Below, piece by piece: positions 9,901-17,675 of a stretch of DNA of 41,030 nucleotides. Each line of letters opens with the position of its first letter. Positions within the stretch are counted from its first letter, which is position 1. Source of the stretch: CAZEDU01 sp964511185 (lineage in GTDB: Bacteria; Myxococcota; Myxococcia; Myxococcales; Myxococcaceae). The stretch is from the NCBI GenBank assembly GCA_964511185.1, contig CAZEDU010000035.1, positions 1-41,030 of the forward strand, written 5' to 3'. The position numbers and the translations under genes were made by a program. Below the pieces are notes generated by a model. That model was not told the origin of the DNA. It did not search any database and saw only the letters and a program-made list of their open reading frames with translations.

Positions 9901-10415
9901 TCGAGGCGCGCCTCGAGCCCGGGCGCGTCCCACTCCCAGGCGAACGACAGCGCGTCGCCGATGGGCTGGGTGAGGACGATGTCTTCCTTCACGCCGGCGG
10001 CGTGCGCTGAATAGACATACGCGGCGCGGCCCGAGTCGAAGAGGTACCGCGCGCCTCCCTTCGCCGACTCCGGCGTGGGCCCGTGCACCAGGCGCAAGGT
10101 GAGCGCCTGGGCGGGGCTCTGACGGCGGACCGTGAGATCCGGGCGGCCCGCGGGCAGCTCGGCGGTGTACCGCTTCGAGCGCGCTCGCCAGCCGCCGGCC
10201 TTCTCTTGCCACGCGCGCTCTCCGGCGAGCGCGGGCATGAGCGCACGGTCCGCCAGCGCGGCTTCGAGCGCGGGCGTGGCCTCGAGGCTGCAGCCGAGCC
10301 AAGCGGCGGTGGTCGCTACGAGCACCAGCCCATAGCGTGCGCACCCGAGCGCATGACGGGTGGATGACAAGCGAGCTCTCCCGAGGTTCGGAAGTGAAGA
10401 TATCAGTGGGCACAC
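3939..10415 (-). CDS. Giant kelch-repeat / Ig-like / PKD surface protein with MYXO-CTERM-like tail
   Basis: The 2158-residue protein is probably exported and held at the cell surface. It begins with a signal peptide (about 25-42, ending WLGC, possibly a lipobox), followed by an N-terminal region to about 290. Some 18 kelch-type repeats (about 300-1220) follow, each with a hydrophobic strand ending in GG such as FIYVVGG, RLYVIGG or YLYVIGG; these should form several beta-propellers. Next come an Ala/Thr/Ser-rich beta region, at least two Ig-like repeats with the motif DAFGN (about 1480 and 1580), PKD-like domains (about 1750-2000) and a putative Ig domain. The end carries GCGC, a hydrophobic stretch (LWLALLGLLAA) and RRR, the pattern recognised by myxobacterial sorting enzymes. 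About 17 further residues follow the Arg cluster and overlap mntP. The start GTG 10415 is uncertain. Adhesion or matrix binding is inference. Confidence 0.88.
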   Translation of the reverse strand: MCPLISSLPNLGRARLSSTRHALGCARYGLVLVATTAAWLGCSLEATPALEAALADRALMPALAGERAWQEKAGGWRARSKRYTAELPAGRPDLTVRRQSPAQALTLRLVHGPTPESAKGGARYLFDSGRAAYVYSAHAAGVKEDIVLTQPIGDALSFAWEWDAPGLEARLDAQGNIGFWGVDETFWSKVSASDAESRARLDRARRSAPRTRLLFQVPAPTVRQASGEPTGPVAQFALEGNRITLNARGLSALHYPISIDPAVIVTTDDDFQSGGNFEQNTAASANRLQRQPTGVGVSGFVQNTHQLLTARKGHGVVVHNGFIYVVGGINGTTQTTSVEMAPIDTDGSIGPFTTTTALPSGRHGVSAAVYSGRIYVTGGCTSSSCATSHDSVLMAAIQPDGSLSPSWTPLNSFGAKHDHVFLMHKGYAYAIGGLPAPTSTVSYAPIHADGTLGTFTATSALSTGRADHVAVAYDGYIHVLGGDNGGFLNGTEVALINADGSLGAWTAGPTLPVTMGVHMAFAARGYLYLLGGFQAGTASSRGYAAPLLPGGRLGAFRGIPGTGWPGDLLRAVEEGQVAHYNDHVYVVGGQVSGAQIADVERGRIDSGAHLGTFAATTSFATGRRDLGAVVHHNRLYVVGGWSAGSGHLNTIQYATVSAAGTVGAFTNNATTFSNPRGSHNVVVYNDYFYVIGGHNGTYLSDVQFAPISTSTGAVGSFTATTSLPQARRNATAFANDGFLYVIGGSDADGSYLDSVIYAPINANGTLGAWATTSAFNTGREEHASVLYNGRLYVIGGQGASVLGDIQYAPILSNGSLGAWVATRALPSALTETAAVVRNGMLFVGGGSSNGTTFTSSAVTSARIELDGSIAPWTTPAPTSLPSVRYKHSFVESNGYLFTLGGDDGSFLASVASAPISTEGTLSAFASTTALPAARDGHTSVAHNGRLYVIGGCNGNSNPCNTGVQTTVSVGTLNANGTVASWANTTPLNVGRGHATAVVSDGYLYVIGGTDGTNPLDSVEYALINTDGTLSSWTTTTSISARFGHASFAYGGRVYVVGGCSSGPPGFCLTPTAGIQMATVQSDHSLGAWGSGGTSFTTARTGHAVQVYNGRVYLLGGTLSGGANPGLADTQISTIQANGTLGSWTKGPSLSSGRYLGRAAVWNGFLYYAGGWTGSDELSAVESSAILSDGTLGGFSPVAALSSGRDTLQVAAHNGFLYAMGGNTGAPTASVLYAQIHTPLAKGFYSRHYDLGASATLNSLTLNGASTLGQARVTYRTAPTAGTWSALIDKGPATLGTPMLLGDTNVRYVWLGLELDDQPSAALNVDSTIARDITDITLDHSGAPTQLAFTNSAHTLPAGGCSGALVVQAQGAGGVPIPVSSAVTVNLSSTHATGTFWTTPTCTGSSVTSVQINSGASSSASFYYRDTLAGSPLVTASASGLTSAAQPQAVLGGSAVALQVAGFPSPTVAGQSGTVTVTAIDAFGNTATGYTGTVTLTSSDAQASLPPAYTFVAGDNGAHTFPATLLTVGVASLVATDALALTGSQTGIVVEPAAAASLLLSGVSSPIDVGRTSDVTVEVRDAFGNVASGYRGTIAFTSSDALAQLPPATPFTAADNGVRLFPAGVRFATVGLQSLQARDIAAPSIQGSLQNIVVNGQVPPLIVRDANLKAAVGAPYLYNALRAITAYGPGPITFETCGGPAGFQVDAVSGAVVWTPNQEGATAVCVAARNAFGVDTYPFTVDVVARAPTAVVARIDANPTLGPAPLQVFFDGSQSQADPSALPLFFHWRFGDGTAPDTQAAPSHPYVLPGGYVASLTAFDAYGASDTASQPIRVLGPGGALPPTARIVASALTGDGSLTVQFSCDCQAGDAPILALAWDFANGELSNDDAPSVTFAPGRYHVRLTAVDGAGLTATDSVEVVVTQNGALPPECSASAIPAAGDVPLVATYVGWSRSPDGHALSRRWEFDDRTETSPLVQRTYTTAGYHAGRWVVEDALGLACRDAAFVMAMEGGLPSVHVVTQPGPRLPASCGVPFTYGPHGRAVASGHGPIEWEGSEANPEGMAIDRATGEVRWLPMRTQAGTHVVSIRATNGASSDAQTFEVEVQCGAPLQLGVGCGCSSTGAVPLWLALLGLLAARRRSGRALTPSSARPESSCRGR
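6720..9490 (-). repeat. Tandem kelch-repeat coding region
   Basis: About 18 units of roughly 130-160 bases code for the kelch motifs of the giant surface protein. DNA words for the beta-strand and GG turn recur (forms of tacgtcatcggcggc on the coding strand), as do linkers that translate to NGTLG or DGSLG. The units are diverged rather than identical, so this is an old array under protein-level selection, but it could still recombine. Confidence 0.8.
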
Positions 10416-10505
10416 TGCGGCCTATGGCCATCAACGGGCGGCGACGGTGTGCGTGTGGTTGGACTGGTGCGAACGTGGGTCGCGCACCGCCGAGCGGCGC
10501 GGTCG

Positions 10506-11948
10506 CTACTTCACTTCGAAGAAGCCGTCTTTGATCGTCACGCTCTGATCACCCGGCTCGCCCGTGTCCTGGCGGTTGTAGAGCTCGAACCCGGTGGGCC
10601 AGTGCTGAAACACGCCGGCCTTGAGCGCGAAGATCCACCTGCCGGGCTTCAGCGTGCTCGATCCGTAGACCTCGGGCGGAATCGGCGGCAGCGCCATCGA
10701 CTGCCGGCTGGCCGGCATCACCACCCGCCAGAGGAACTTCGGGTCGCCGAGGAACTCGCTCGGCATGTGATCCATCACGAACGACTCGACGTAGGTCGCG
10801 CGCGGGTCGACGTTCCACGACACCTGCAGCGGATCCGTCCTCACCTGAGGTGGAGCGTTGAACTTGCCGAGCGCGGGCGCGACGATGTTCGACGGACGCA
10901 GCAACGAGAACGTCGCGTCTTCGGTGGGGCCGCGACGGAACTCGGCGACCGCTTGGCCCGCCGGCAGATACGACTGGCCGGTGAAGAGGACGACCCTCAC
11001 GCCCAGGTCGTCGAACGGCGCGGTGTAGTCGGGCCGCAAGAACTGGAGCGGCGCGAGCGCCTGCCGCTTCTGCCAGAACAGCGTCTTGTTGTGGCGCGTG
11101 AAGTAGAGGTACGCCTGAACGCGGCGATCTCCCGCCGCTGGGTTCTCGTACAGCTCGGAGTTCTCGACCTTCTGCACGGTGAGCGGCTTGTCGACCGCGT
11201 GGGTGAGGGTGATGTCCTGGTTCGTCTGGGTGCCCGGGCCCTTCACCGGCACGTCCTTCACCATGCCGATGCGCTTGGCCCCGGCGTCGATGTCGCGCTC
11301 CGACGCGAAGAGGTCGACGGCGCCTTCGGAGTAGCCCTCGACGGGAATCGAGAACGCGCCCGTCGCCGTCGGGCTGCCGTACCCGATGAAGTGCCGCGAG
11401 ACCACCGCCACCGAGACGTCGATCGGATTCGCCGGCAGCGGCGAGACGGTGCCTTGAATGGTGCCGCGCAAGCTCGAGGGACCTAAGTTTTCGTACGTGC
11501 GCTCGAACCACAGCTCCTCGCCGGGGACGTCGACCAACGTGGTGACGCGGTAGAACGTCACCGCCTTGCCGTCGGCGTCGGTGCCCGGCTTGGCGAACGC
11601 CACCGTCACCGTCTTGGGGCCGGAGTGATCGCCGTCGAAGGCGACGTCGCCGTTCACGTCCACCCACTGCGCCAACCGCGGAGCGCCTTCGAGCACCACG
11701 AGCACCTTCTCGGCTGGCCCGTTGGGCTTGGCGAAGTGCCCGGTGTGCACGAGCAGCTGGCGCTGCTTCGGCGCTTCGAGCACGGGAGGCTGCGCCGGGG
11801 TGGGGTCGACGGCCGGGTCGGTGGGGTTGTCCGCCGGCGCATTCACCTCCGCTTGGCTCGGCGGGCTGCTTTCGCAGCCCAAGACACAGGCGACGACGAG
11901 CGCTGCGAAGAGCGGGCGGAGCCAGAAAGGAGAGGAGGGAGTTGCCAT
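10506..11948 (-). CDS. Putative lipoprotein, unknown function
   Basis: The gene codes for 480 residues starting at ATG 11948. A clear signal peptide (PLFAALVVACVLGC) ends in a lipobox with Cys25, followed by a Ser/Pro/Asp-rich linker to about residue 55 typical of surface-tethered lipoproteins. The rest is beta-rich with several segments that resemble carboxypeptidase-regulatory or Ig-like folds, for example a stretch with GTIQGTVSPLPANPIDVSV near residues 160-180 and another with ATGAFSIPVEGYS shortly after. No enzyme motif is seen. It lies 90 bases upstream of the kelch giant on the same strand, so both may be made together and meet in the outer envelope. That partnership is inference. Confidence 0.75.
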   Translation of the reverse strand: MATPSSPFWLRPLFAALVVACVLGCESSPPSQAEVNAPADNPTDPAVDPTPAQPPVLEAPKQRQLLVHTGHFAKPNGPAEKVLVVLEGAPRLAQWVDVNGDVAFDGDHSGPKTVTVAFAKPGTDADGKAVTFYRVTTLVDVPGEELWFERTYENLGPSSLRGTIQGTVSPLPANPIDVSVAVVSRHFIGYGSPTATGAFSIPVEGYSEGAVDLFASERDIDAGAKRIGMVKDVPVKGPGTQTNQDITLTHAVDKPLTVQKVENSELYENPAAGDRRVQAYLYFTRHNKTLFWQKRQALAPLQFLRPDYTAPFDDLGVRVVLFTGQSYLPAGQAVAEFRRGPTEDATFSLLRPSNIVAPALGKFNAPPQVRTDPLQVSWNVDPRATYVESFVMDHMPSEFLGDPKFLWRVVMPASRQSMALPPIPPEVYGSSTLKPGRWIFALKAGVFQHWPTGFELYNRQDTGEPGDQSVTIKDGFFEVK

Positions 11949-12001
11949 GGTGCCGCTGCTTTGCGGCGCGCGGGGGTGGCTTGTCAAGGCGCGCGAAGGC
12001 C

Positions 12002-12019
12002 GGGGACAGTCCCCAGTTA
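12002..12019. repeat. GGGGACAGTCCCC palindrome at a stop codon
   Basis: A perfect palindromic core (GGGGACAGTCCCC, 12002-12014, odd centre) sits directly behind the TAA of the minus-strand SDR gene. Read on that strand it is TAA-CTGGGGACTGTCCCCGG. The copy near 28000 has the same placement after a TAG. It may form a hairpin in the mRNA 3' end, but no T-run follows. Confidence 0.75.
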
Positions 12020-13045
12020 GCGCTCGCGCAGCTCGGCGAGCTTGCCCTTGATGCCAGGCAGCGACTGCGGCGGCATCTTGCCGAGCAGGTAGTGCACGGT
12101 GTCGTAGAGCGTCTCGTGCACGTCGCGCGCGGTGAAGCCGAGCTCGGCCTGCGCCTTCGACGCGTCGAGGTAGAAGAAGTGCTCGCCGACCTCGACCTCC
12201 TGCGGATCGATCGACGGCTCCAGCCCGCGCTTCTGGGCGAGCTTCTCGAGCAGCTGCGCGCCGAAGACGTTCGCCCGCGACGGCAGCTTCACGCGCGGCG
12301 CGGCCACCCCGGTGAGCCGCTCGAGCCGCCGGAAGAACGCCTCGAGCGACATGTTCACGCCCATCAGGTGCCGCCCGTACAGCTCGCCCTTCGTGAGCGC
12401 CGCGACGAAGGCGTCGGCCGCGTCGCGCACGTCGACGAACGACAGCCCGCCCGACGGCATCGCGGGGATGTCGCGCTGCAGGAACTTGAGCACCGTCCAC
12501 GTCGAGGAGAGCCGGTCGTCGCCGGGCCCGAGGAGCAGGCTGGGGTTCAACACCACCAGCGGCAGCGCGTGCTTCCGGCAGTACTCGAGCGCGAGCTTCT
12601 CTTCGTAGATCTTCGACAGGTAGTACGGCCAGCGGCCCACCACGGTGAGCGGGTAATCGTCCGCCTCGGTGCGGACGCGCTCTTCCTTCGACACCGCGAT
12701 GGTGCCGGACGTCGACGCGAGAACGATGCGCGGCTTCGCCTTCGACGCGACCACCGCCGACAAAAGCCCGCGCGTGCCGTCGACGTGCAGCGAGTACATC
12801 TCGCGCGCGTCCTTCGGCTGAAACGAGACCTTGCCGGCCAGGTGGTAGATGGCCTCGACGCCCGCCACCGCCTTGGCGACGAGCGCGGCGTCCTTCACGT
12901 CGCCGGGCAGGTACTCGACCTTGTCGATGAGCGCCTTGGGCGGCGGCGTCCGGCCGATGAGCCTCAAGCTGTGGCCGGCCGCGACCAGCTTGGGCACCAG
13001 GTGACTGCCGAGAAAACCACTGCCGCCGGTGACGAGGATCTTCAA
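12017..13045 (-). CDS. NAD(P)-dependent epimerase/dehydratase-type SDR
   Basis: The 342-residue protein is an extended short-chain dehydrogenase. The nucleotide-binding motif TGGSGFLG lies at residues 6-13, the family motif YHLAGKVSF follows at about 67, and the catalytic pair is in YYLSK. The sequence resembles HpnA-like, dihydroflavonol-reductase or 3-beta-hydroxysteroid dehydrogenase-like members that reduce a keto group on a hydrophobic substrate. It starts with TTG 13045, which overlaps the TGA of the upstream megaenzyme as TTGA, with GGAGG 7-8 bases before it. Such coupling argues that both enzymes act on one product. A lipid substrate is inference. Confidence 0.87.
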   Translation of the reverse strand: MKILVTGGSGFLGSHLVPKLVAAGHSLRLIGRTPPPKALIDKVEYLPGDVKDAALVAKAVAGVEAIYHLAGKVSFQPKDAREMYSLHVDGTRGLLSAVVASKAKPRIVLASTSGTIAVSKEERVRTEADDYPLTVVGRWPYYLSKIYEEKLALEYCRKHALPLVVLNPSLLLGPGDDRLSSTWTVLKFLQRDIPAMPSGGLSFVDVRDAADAFVAALTKGELYGRHLMGVNMSLEAFFRRLERLTGVAAPRVKLPSRANVFGAQLLEKLAQKRGLEPSIDPQEVEVGEHFFYLDASKAQAELGFTARDVHETLYDTVHYLLGKMPPQSLPGIKGKLAELRER

Positions 13046-16000
13046 CTGTCGCCTCCCCCCGAGGTGCGCTTGGGCGCCTGGGGCCGCGCGTCGCGGCCTT
13101 CCGGAACGTAGGGAGCGCCGTCCTTGAGCGAGCGCACCGCGGCCTCGGCGATCTGCGTCACCACGCGGTAGCTGTCGGAGCGCGCGAGCCCTCGGGTGCG
13201 CTCGCGCAGCTCGTCGTACGCGAGCACCGGCCCGATGCGGACCTCCAGGCCCTTGCCCTTGGGCACGATCGCCCCCTTCGGCAGCGCGTCGTAGGTGCCC
13301 TTCAGGTACAGCGGCAGCACGTCCACCTGGAAGGTCAGCGCGAGGAAGCCGAGCGTCGGCTTGAACTCGAGCAGCTGCCCGTCGGGGGACCGCGTGCCTT
13401 CCGGGAAGATGAGCAGGTTGTAGCCTTGCTGCAGCGCCTCGCCGGCGAGCTTGAGCGACTCGCGCAGCGAGCCCGAGCGCGACATCGGAATCACGTTCGT
13501 GAAGTTCTCGAAGTAGGCGCGCTTGATCGGCGTGTCGAAGAAGTAGTCCCGCGCCGCGAGCGCCGCGAGCCGCTCCCCCTGCTCGCCGAGCACCACCTTG
13601 ATGAGCCCCATGTCGAGGTGGCTGGTGTGGTTGGCGATGACGAGGAAGTTGCGGTTCTGCGGAATGAAGCTCTTGCCGGTGGTCTTCACGTCGAAGACGC
13701 CGCCGTAGAGCACCCGCTGGCCGAACGAGAGGAGCTGACGGCCGACGTTCGCGACCAGGTCCGGTACCGGAATCTCTTCGTCCTTCTCCTCGCGCGCCGC
13801 GACCGCCGCGGGCTTCCCCTTCGCCTCGGCGACCTTGCGGCCCGACGCGGCGATGAGCTTGCGCAGGTCCTCCACCGTCCCCACTTCCGTCAGGTCCTCG
13901 ATCGCCGGCAGCGGCACCCCGGCCTGCTCGAGCGCCACCGACAGCTCGTTGAGCATCAGCGAGTCGAAGCCCAAGTCGGTCGACAGCTTCGCCTCCGGCC
14001 GCACCTCGGCGACCGGCCGCTGCACCACCTCGGCGATGAGCGGGTAGAGCCAGGACTCGACGCCGCCCTCCTTGGCGACCAGCTGCTTCTCGCGCGCCTT
14101 CTCGCCCGAGGCGGCCACGCGCTCGAGACGCCTGAGCTCTTCGACCACCTGCTTGCGCTTGACCTTCCGCGTGGACGTGCGCGGCAGCTCGCCGTCCCAC
14201 AGCCGCAGCAGCTTGACGCGGCGGTAGAAGGGCAGGTCGGCCGACACCTTGCGGAAGTGCTCTTCGAGCTCGCGCCGCACCTCGTCGCGCGGCCGGTCTT
14301 TGTAGTCGGGCACGCACAGGCAGGCCACCTTCTCGCCGCCGCCGTCGTCGGGCAGCCCGACCACCGACAGCTCGTGGATGTGCGGGTGCTGGCCGTACAG
14401 CTCCTCGAGCTCGTCGGGGTAAACGTTCTTCCCGTTCGCGTCGATGATGACGTCCTTCTTGCGCCCCACCAGGTACAGCCGGCCTTGCGCGTCCAGCTTC
14501 CCCAGGTCGCCGGTGTGGAGCCAGCCCGCTTTCAGCACCGCCTCGGTCGCCTCGCGGTCTTCGAAGTAGCCGGCCATCACGTTCGGGCCGCGCGCGAGCA
14601 CCTCGCCGATGCCGTGCTCGTCGGGGTCCAGGATGCGCAGCTCGATGCCGGGCAGCGCCTTGCCCACCGTGCCCGCCACGCGCTCGTTCTGCACCGGCGC
14701 GACCGCCAGCACCGGCGCCGCCTCGGTGAGGCCGTAGCCTTCGGTGATGTTGAAGCCCAGCGCGTGAAACGCCTCGTGCACCTCGTCGGGCAGCGCCGAG
14801 CCGCCCGAGACCAGGAACTTCATCTTGCCGCCGAGCTTCTGGTGCACCGGCCAGAAGAGCAGCTTGCCCAAGTTCAGGTCGCTGCGGTTCCTCAGCTCGG
14901 CGTTCGCCGCCATCAGCGCCTTGACGCCCTGCTCGATGAAGGCGGGCTTGGCGGCGAGCTCCTGCGTCATCTTGCGGTGGAGCAGCTGCCACAGCGCCGG
15001 GACGCCGATCATCGCGTTGACGTGGCCGGTGGCGAACACCTCGCCCAGCCGGTCCGACGTCAGCTCGTCGATGTACGTCACCTCGGCGCCCCGCGAGAAC
15101 GGCATCAGGAAGCCGCAGGAGAACTCGAACGTGTGGTGGAGCGGCAGCACCGAGAGCAGCCCGTCGCCCACGCCGATGTCGAAGCTGCCGGCGAGCTTGG
15201 CCACCAGCGAAGCGAAGTTCCGGTGGGTGAGCATCACGCCCTTGGGTTGCCCGGTGGTGCCCGACGTGAAGATGAGCGACGCCACGTCGTCGGGCGAGGC
15301 GGTCTTCTTCACCTGGCCGATGCGGTCGGCGAACGCGTCGTCGCCCGCCATCGCCTGCGCCAGCGAGTGCACCTGCGTGTGGAGCCCCGCGCCCGAGAGC
15401 GACCGGTGCAGCCCCGCGAGCGACTGCGCCGCGTCCTCCGACACCAGGCAGACCGCCGCCCGGGCGCGCTTGGCGATGTTCACCACCTCGGCCTCGGAGA
15501 GGTCCGGGTCGACCGGCACCGCGGTGGCGCCCGCGCGCAGGATGCCGAAGTAGCTCATGCCCCACTCGGGGCGGTTCTCCGAGACGAGCAGCACCCGATC
15601 GCCCGGCTTGACGCCCGCGCGCAAGAGGAAGGCGCCCACCCGGCCGGCATAGCGGTGCACCTCGCCGTAGGTGAAGCGCTCCTCCTGCTCGCCCGCCACG
15701 CGGCGGAACGCGACGCGGTGGCGGTACGCGTGCACCGACGCCTCGAACAGCTCGAGCAGGTCCCGGTGCGCGGGAATGACCTTGCGCCGCTCGGTCTCTT
15801 GCTCGAGCCCGGGGAAGACCCACTTCTCGAGGCCAGGCAGGTGGACCTCGAGGAAGTAGCGGCGCCAGTCGAGCGCCTCGGGGTCCCAGGGGATGCGCGC
15901 CCGGTCCTCGGGGAGCATCGACGCGTAGACCGAGCGGGTGTTGTCGCAGCGGAAGACGTAGCGGTTCTCCCAGATGAACGGGAGGAACAGCTCGATGAGC

Positions 16001-17433
16001 ATCTTCACCGAGCCCGCCTGCGACTCGATGTCGTCGAGCTTCTCCTTCGCCTTGTCGAGCAGCGCCGAGACGCGCGGCGCGCCCCACTTGGGCTTCACCT
16101 CGTCGATGGTCTCCTTCAGCGCCCGCGCGGTGCGGATGAACAGCGGCGACGAGCTCGACTCGAAGCGGGCCTTGCTCACCGGCTGCGGCTCGAGCCGCGA
16201 CATCAGCTCGTTCCACACCGCGTTGCCGGTCTGCTTGTTGCGGAAGCGGCGCCGCCGGTACAGGCCGGTCAGCTCCACCGAGCGCGAGGCGATGAACGGG
16301 TTCACGTCGCCCGAGGCCAGGTGGTACACGCGCCGGTCGCGCGCCTGCAGGGTGTGCGCGGTGATGCCGATGATGGCGCCCGCCACCAGGTCGCACGGCA
16401 CCATGTCGAGGATGGCCTTCTCCCCCGCGGGGATGAAGCGCTGGCCCTTGAGCGCGGCGAAGCACAGCGGCGCCGAGGTGGTGAAGCCTTCGTTCCAGCC
16501 GGGGAACGGGTAGCGCAGCGTGCTCTCGACCACCGACGGGCGCACGATGGCGTAGGAGAGCCCTTCGGTCTTGGCGATGACCTGCTCGCCGAGCGACTTC
16601 GTGTACGTGTACGTGTTGGGCCACCCCCAGTGCCGCGCGCGCTCCATGCCGGCGCGCACCAGCTCGTTCGACAGCCACAGCTTGCGCTCGCGGCCCACCG
16701 CCAGGCGCAGCGTCTTCTCGTCGTTCGCGTCGCGGCCCTCTTCGGCGAGCCGGTCGAGCGCCTTCTGGCGGAAGGTCGAGGTGAGCGCCTTGTCGTCGGC
16801 GCGCTCGCGGAGCTGCGCGGCGAGCTTCTTCGCGTCGGCGAGCTCCTGCTCGAGCGAGAAGTCGCGGTCGCCCAGCTCGTCGCGCCGGGGGAAGTAGCCG
16901 ACCACCTCTTCGTCCTCGAACACCAGGCCCGAGCGGTTGCCCGCCACGAACGCGGTGGAGACGTGGACGAGCGGCGCGCTCAGGGCCTGGCACAGCTCGA
17001 CGACGTAGCGCACGCCGTGCGTGTTGACCGACAGGCCGACCTCGAGCGACGGGTTGAACGACACCAGCCCCGCGCAGTTGATCACCGCGTCGATCGGCAG
17101 CGCCTTGGCCGCGTCCGGCTCGAGCCCCAGCCACTCGTCGGCGATGTCGCCGTCGAGCACCACGCACTTCTCTTGGATCAGCGCGAGCGCCTTCGCTTCG
17201 CCCAGGGCCTGCCGGAGCGGCTCGAACGGCTCGCTGATCGCGACCTTGTCGAAGAAGCGCCGCTCGGCCGAGGCCGAGGAGCCCTTGCGCACGAGCACGT
17301 AGACCTTGTCGAGCGCCTGCCCGTAACGGTGCAGAAGCATGGACAAAGCCACCTTCCCGACGAACCCCGTCGAGCCGGTGAACAGCAATCGCTTGCCCTT
17401 AAAGACGCGGGCGACGTCGAGCGTATCGGCCAT
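13042..17433 (-). CDS. Multidomain fatty acyl reductase / acyl-AMP ligase / carrier protein / PlsC acyltransferase
   Basis: The 1463-residue protein combines four activities. Residues 1-370 are an NAD(P)-binding fatty acyl-CoA reductase domain (TGSTGFVG near 20; YTYTK near 275), and about 440-520 resemble the FAR C-terminal domain. About 540-1090 form an acyl-CoA synthetase-type adenylation domain, with TSGTTGQPKG near 720, EGYGLTEAAP and WLHTGDLG. A carrier domain has the phosphopantetheine Ser1158 in GFDSL. About 1240-1420 form a PlsC-type acyltransferase, with NHTSHLD near 1267 and FPEGTRS near 1341. It could activate a fatty acid, hold it on the carrier, reduce it and transfer an acyl group. 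A multifunctional enzyme (ElbD) for ether lipids is known in Myxococcus and is worth comparing. ATG 17433 is chosen by family similarity; no good ribosome site is seen. Confidence 0.9.
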   Translation of the reverse strand: MADTLDVARVFKGKRLLFTGSTGFVGKVALSMLLHRYGQALDKVYVLVRKGSSASAERRFFDKVAISEPFEPLRQALGEAKALALIQEKCVVLDGDIADEWLGLEPDAAKALPIDAVINCAGLVSFNPSLEVGLSVNTHGVRYVVELCQALSAPLVHVSTAFVAGNRSGLVFEDEEVVGYFPRRDELGDRDFSLEQELADAKKLAAQLRERADDKALTSTFRQKALDRLAEEGRDANDEKTLRLAVGRERKLWLSNELVRAGMERARHWGWPNTYTYTKSLGEQVIAKTEGLSYAIVRPSVVESTLRYPFPGWNEGFTTSAPLCFAALKGQRFIPAGEKAILDMVPCDLVAGAIIGITAHTLQARDRRVYHLASGDVNPFIASRSVELTGLYRRRRFRNKQTGNAVWNELMSRLEPQPVSKARFESSSSPLFIRTARALKETIDEVKPKWGAPRVSALLDKAKEKLDDIESQAGSVKMLIELFLPFIWENRYVFRCDNTRSVYASMLPEDRARIPWDPEALDWRRYFLEVHLPGLEKWVFPGLEQETERRKVIPAHRDLLELFEASVHAYRHRVAFRRVAGEQEERFTYGEVHRYAGRVGAFLLRAGVKPGDRVLLVSENRPEWGMSYFGILRAGATAVPVDPDLSEAEVVNIAKRARAAVCLVSEDAAQSLAGLHRSLSGAGLHTQVHSLAQAMAGDDAFADRIGQVKKTASPDDVASLIFTSGTTGQPKGVMLTHRNFASLVAKLAGSFDIGVGDGLLSVLPLHHTFEFSCGFLMPFSRGAEVTYIDELTSDRLGEVFATGHVNAMIGVPALWQLLHRKMTQELAAKPAFIEQGVKALMAANAELRNRSDLNLGKLLFWPVHQKLGGKMKFLVSGGSALPDEVHEAFHALGFNITEGYGLTEAAPVLAVAPVQNERVAGTVGKALPGIELRILDPDEHGIGEVLARGPNVMAGYFEDREATEAVLKAGWLHTGDLGKLDAQGRLYLVGRKKDVIIDANGKNVYPDELEELYGQHPHIHELSVVGLPDDGGGEKVACLCVPDYKDRPRDEVRRELEEHFRKVSADLPFYRRVKLLRLWDGELPRTSTRKVKRKQVVEELRRLERVAASGEKAREKQLVAKEGGVESWLYPLIAEVVQRPVAEVRPEAKLSTDLGFDSLMLNELSVALEQAGVPLPAIEDLTEVGTVEDLRKLIAASGRKVAEAKGKPAAVAAREEKDEEIPVPDLVANVGRQLLSFGQRVLYGGVFDVKTTGKSFIPQNRNFLVIANHTSHLDMGLIKVVLGEQGERLAALAARDYFFDTPIKRAYFENFTNVIPMSRSGSLRESLKLAGEALQQGYNLLIFPEGTRSPDGQLLEFKPTLGFLALTFQVDVLPLYLKGTYDALPKGAIVPKGKGLEVRIGPVLAYDELRERTRGLARSDSYRVVTQIAEAAVRSLKDGAPYVPEGRDARPQAPKRTSGGGDS

Positions 17434-17675
17434 AGCTTGAAGGGGGAGGTCTCTACCCCGGAACCGACAGCCGCTCCAAGGGCAGTCGGACAGAACCATC
17501 CACCCGGGGCCGCGCCCCTTGGCGGCGGGGCGAGCCTTCGAGCCCCAGGCACGCTACAGCGCTGTCGCGCGAAGCCACACCGTCGTCGAACGAAGGTCGA
17601 TGTGGGCACCGCCGGGCCCTTTTTGCCCGCTCCGGTTTCCTCATCTAGAGTTCGAGCCATCCCCTTCCCGGAGCA
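17434..17675. other. Divergent intergenic region
   Basis: These 242 bases separate the minus-strand megaenzyme from the plus-strand lipoprotein and should hold both promoters. The left part is GC-rich with short inverted repeats around CCCCGG. A sigma-70-like pair is visible on the plus strand near 17623-17651. No gene is supported here, although long antisense reading frames run through it. Confidence 0.6.
17623..17651 (+). promoter_or_regulatory. Possible sigma-70-type promoter for the lipoprotein gene
   Basis: TTGCCC (17623-17628) and TAGAGT (17646-17651) are spaced by 17 bases, and each matches four of six consensus bases. The pair ends 24 bases before the ATG at 17676. The prediction is by eye. 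Confidence 0.35.

Noticed and set aside
12017..17167. Single long minus-strand frame joining the SDR to an upstream extension
   Set aside because: Only the last 342 residues are SDR-like. The upstream part is Arg/Ala-rich shadow of the megaenzyme, and the TTG 13045 start with GGAGG explains the real gene.
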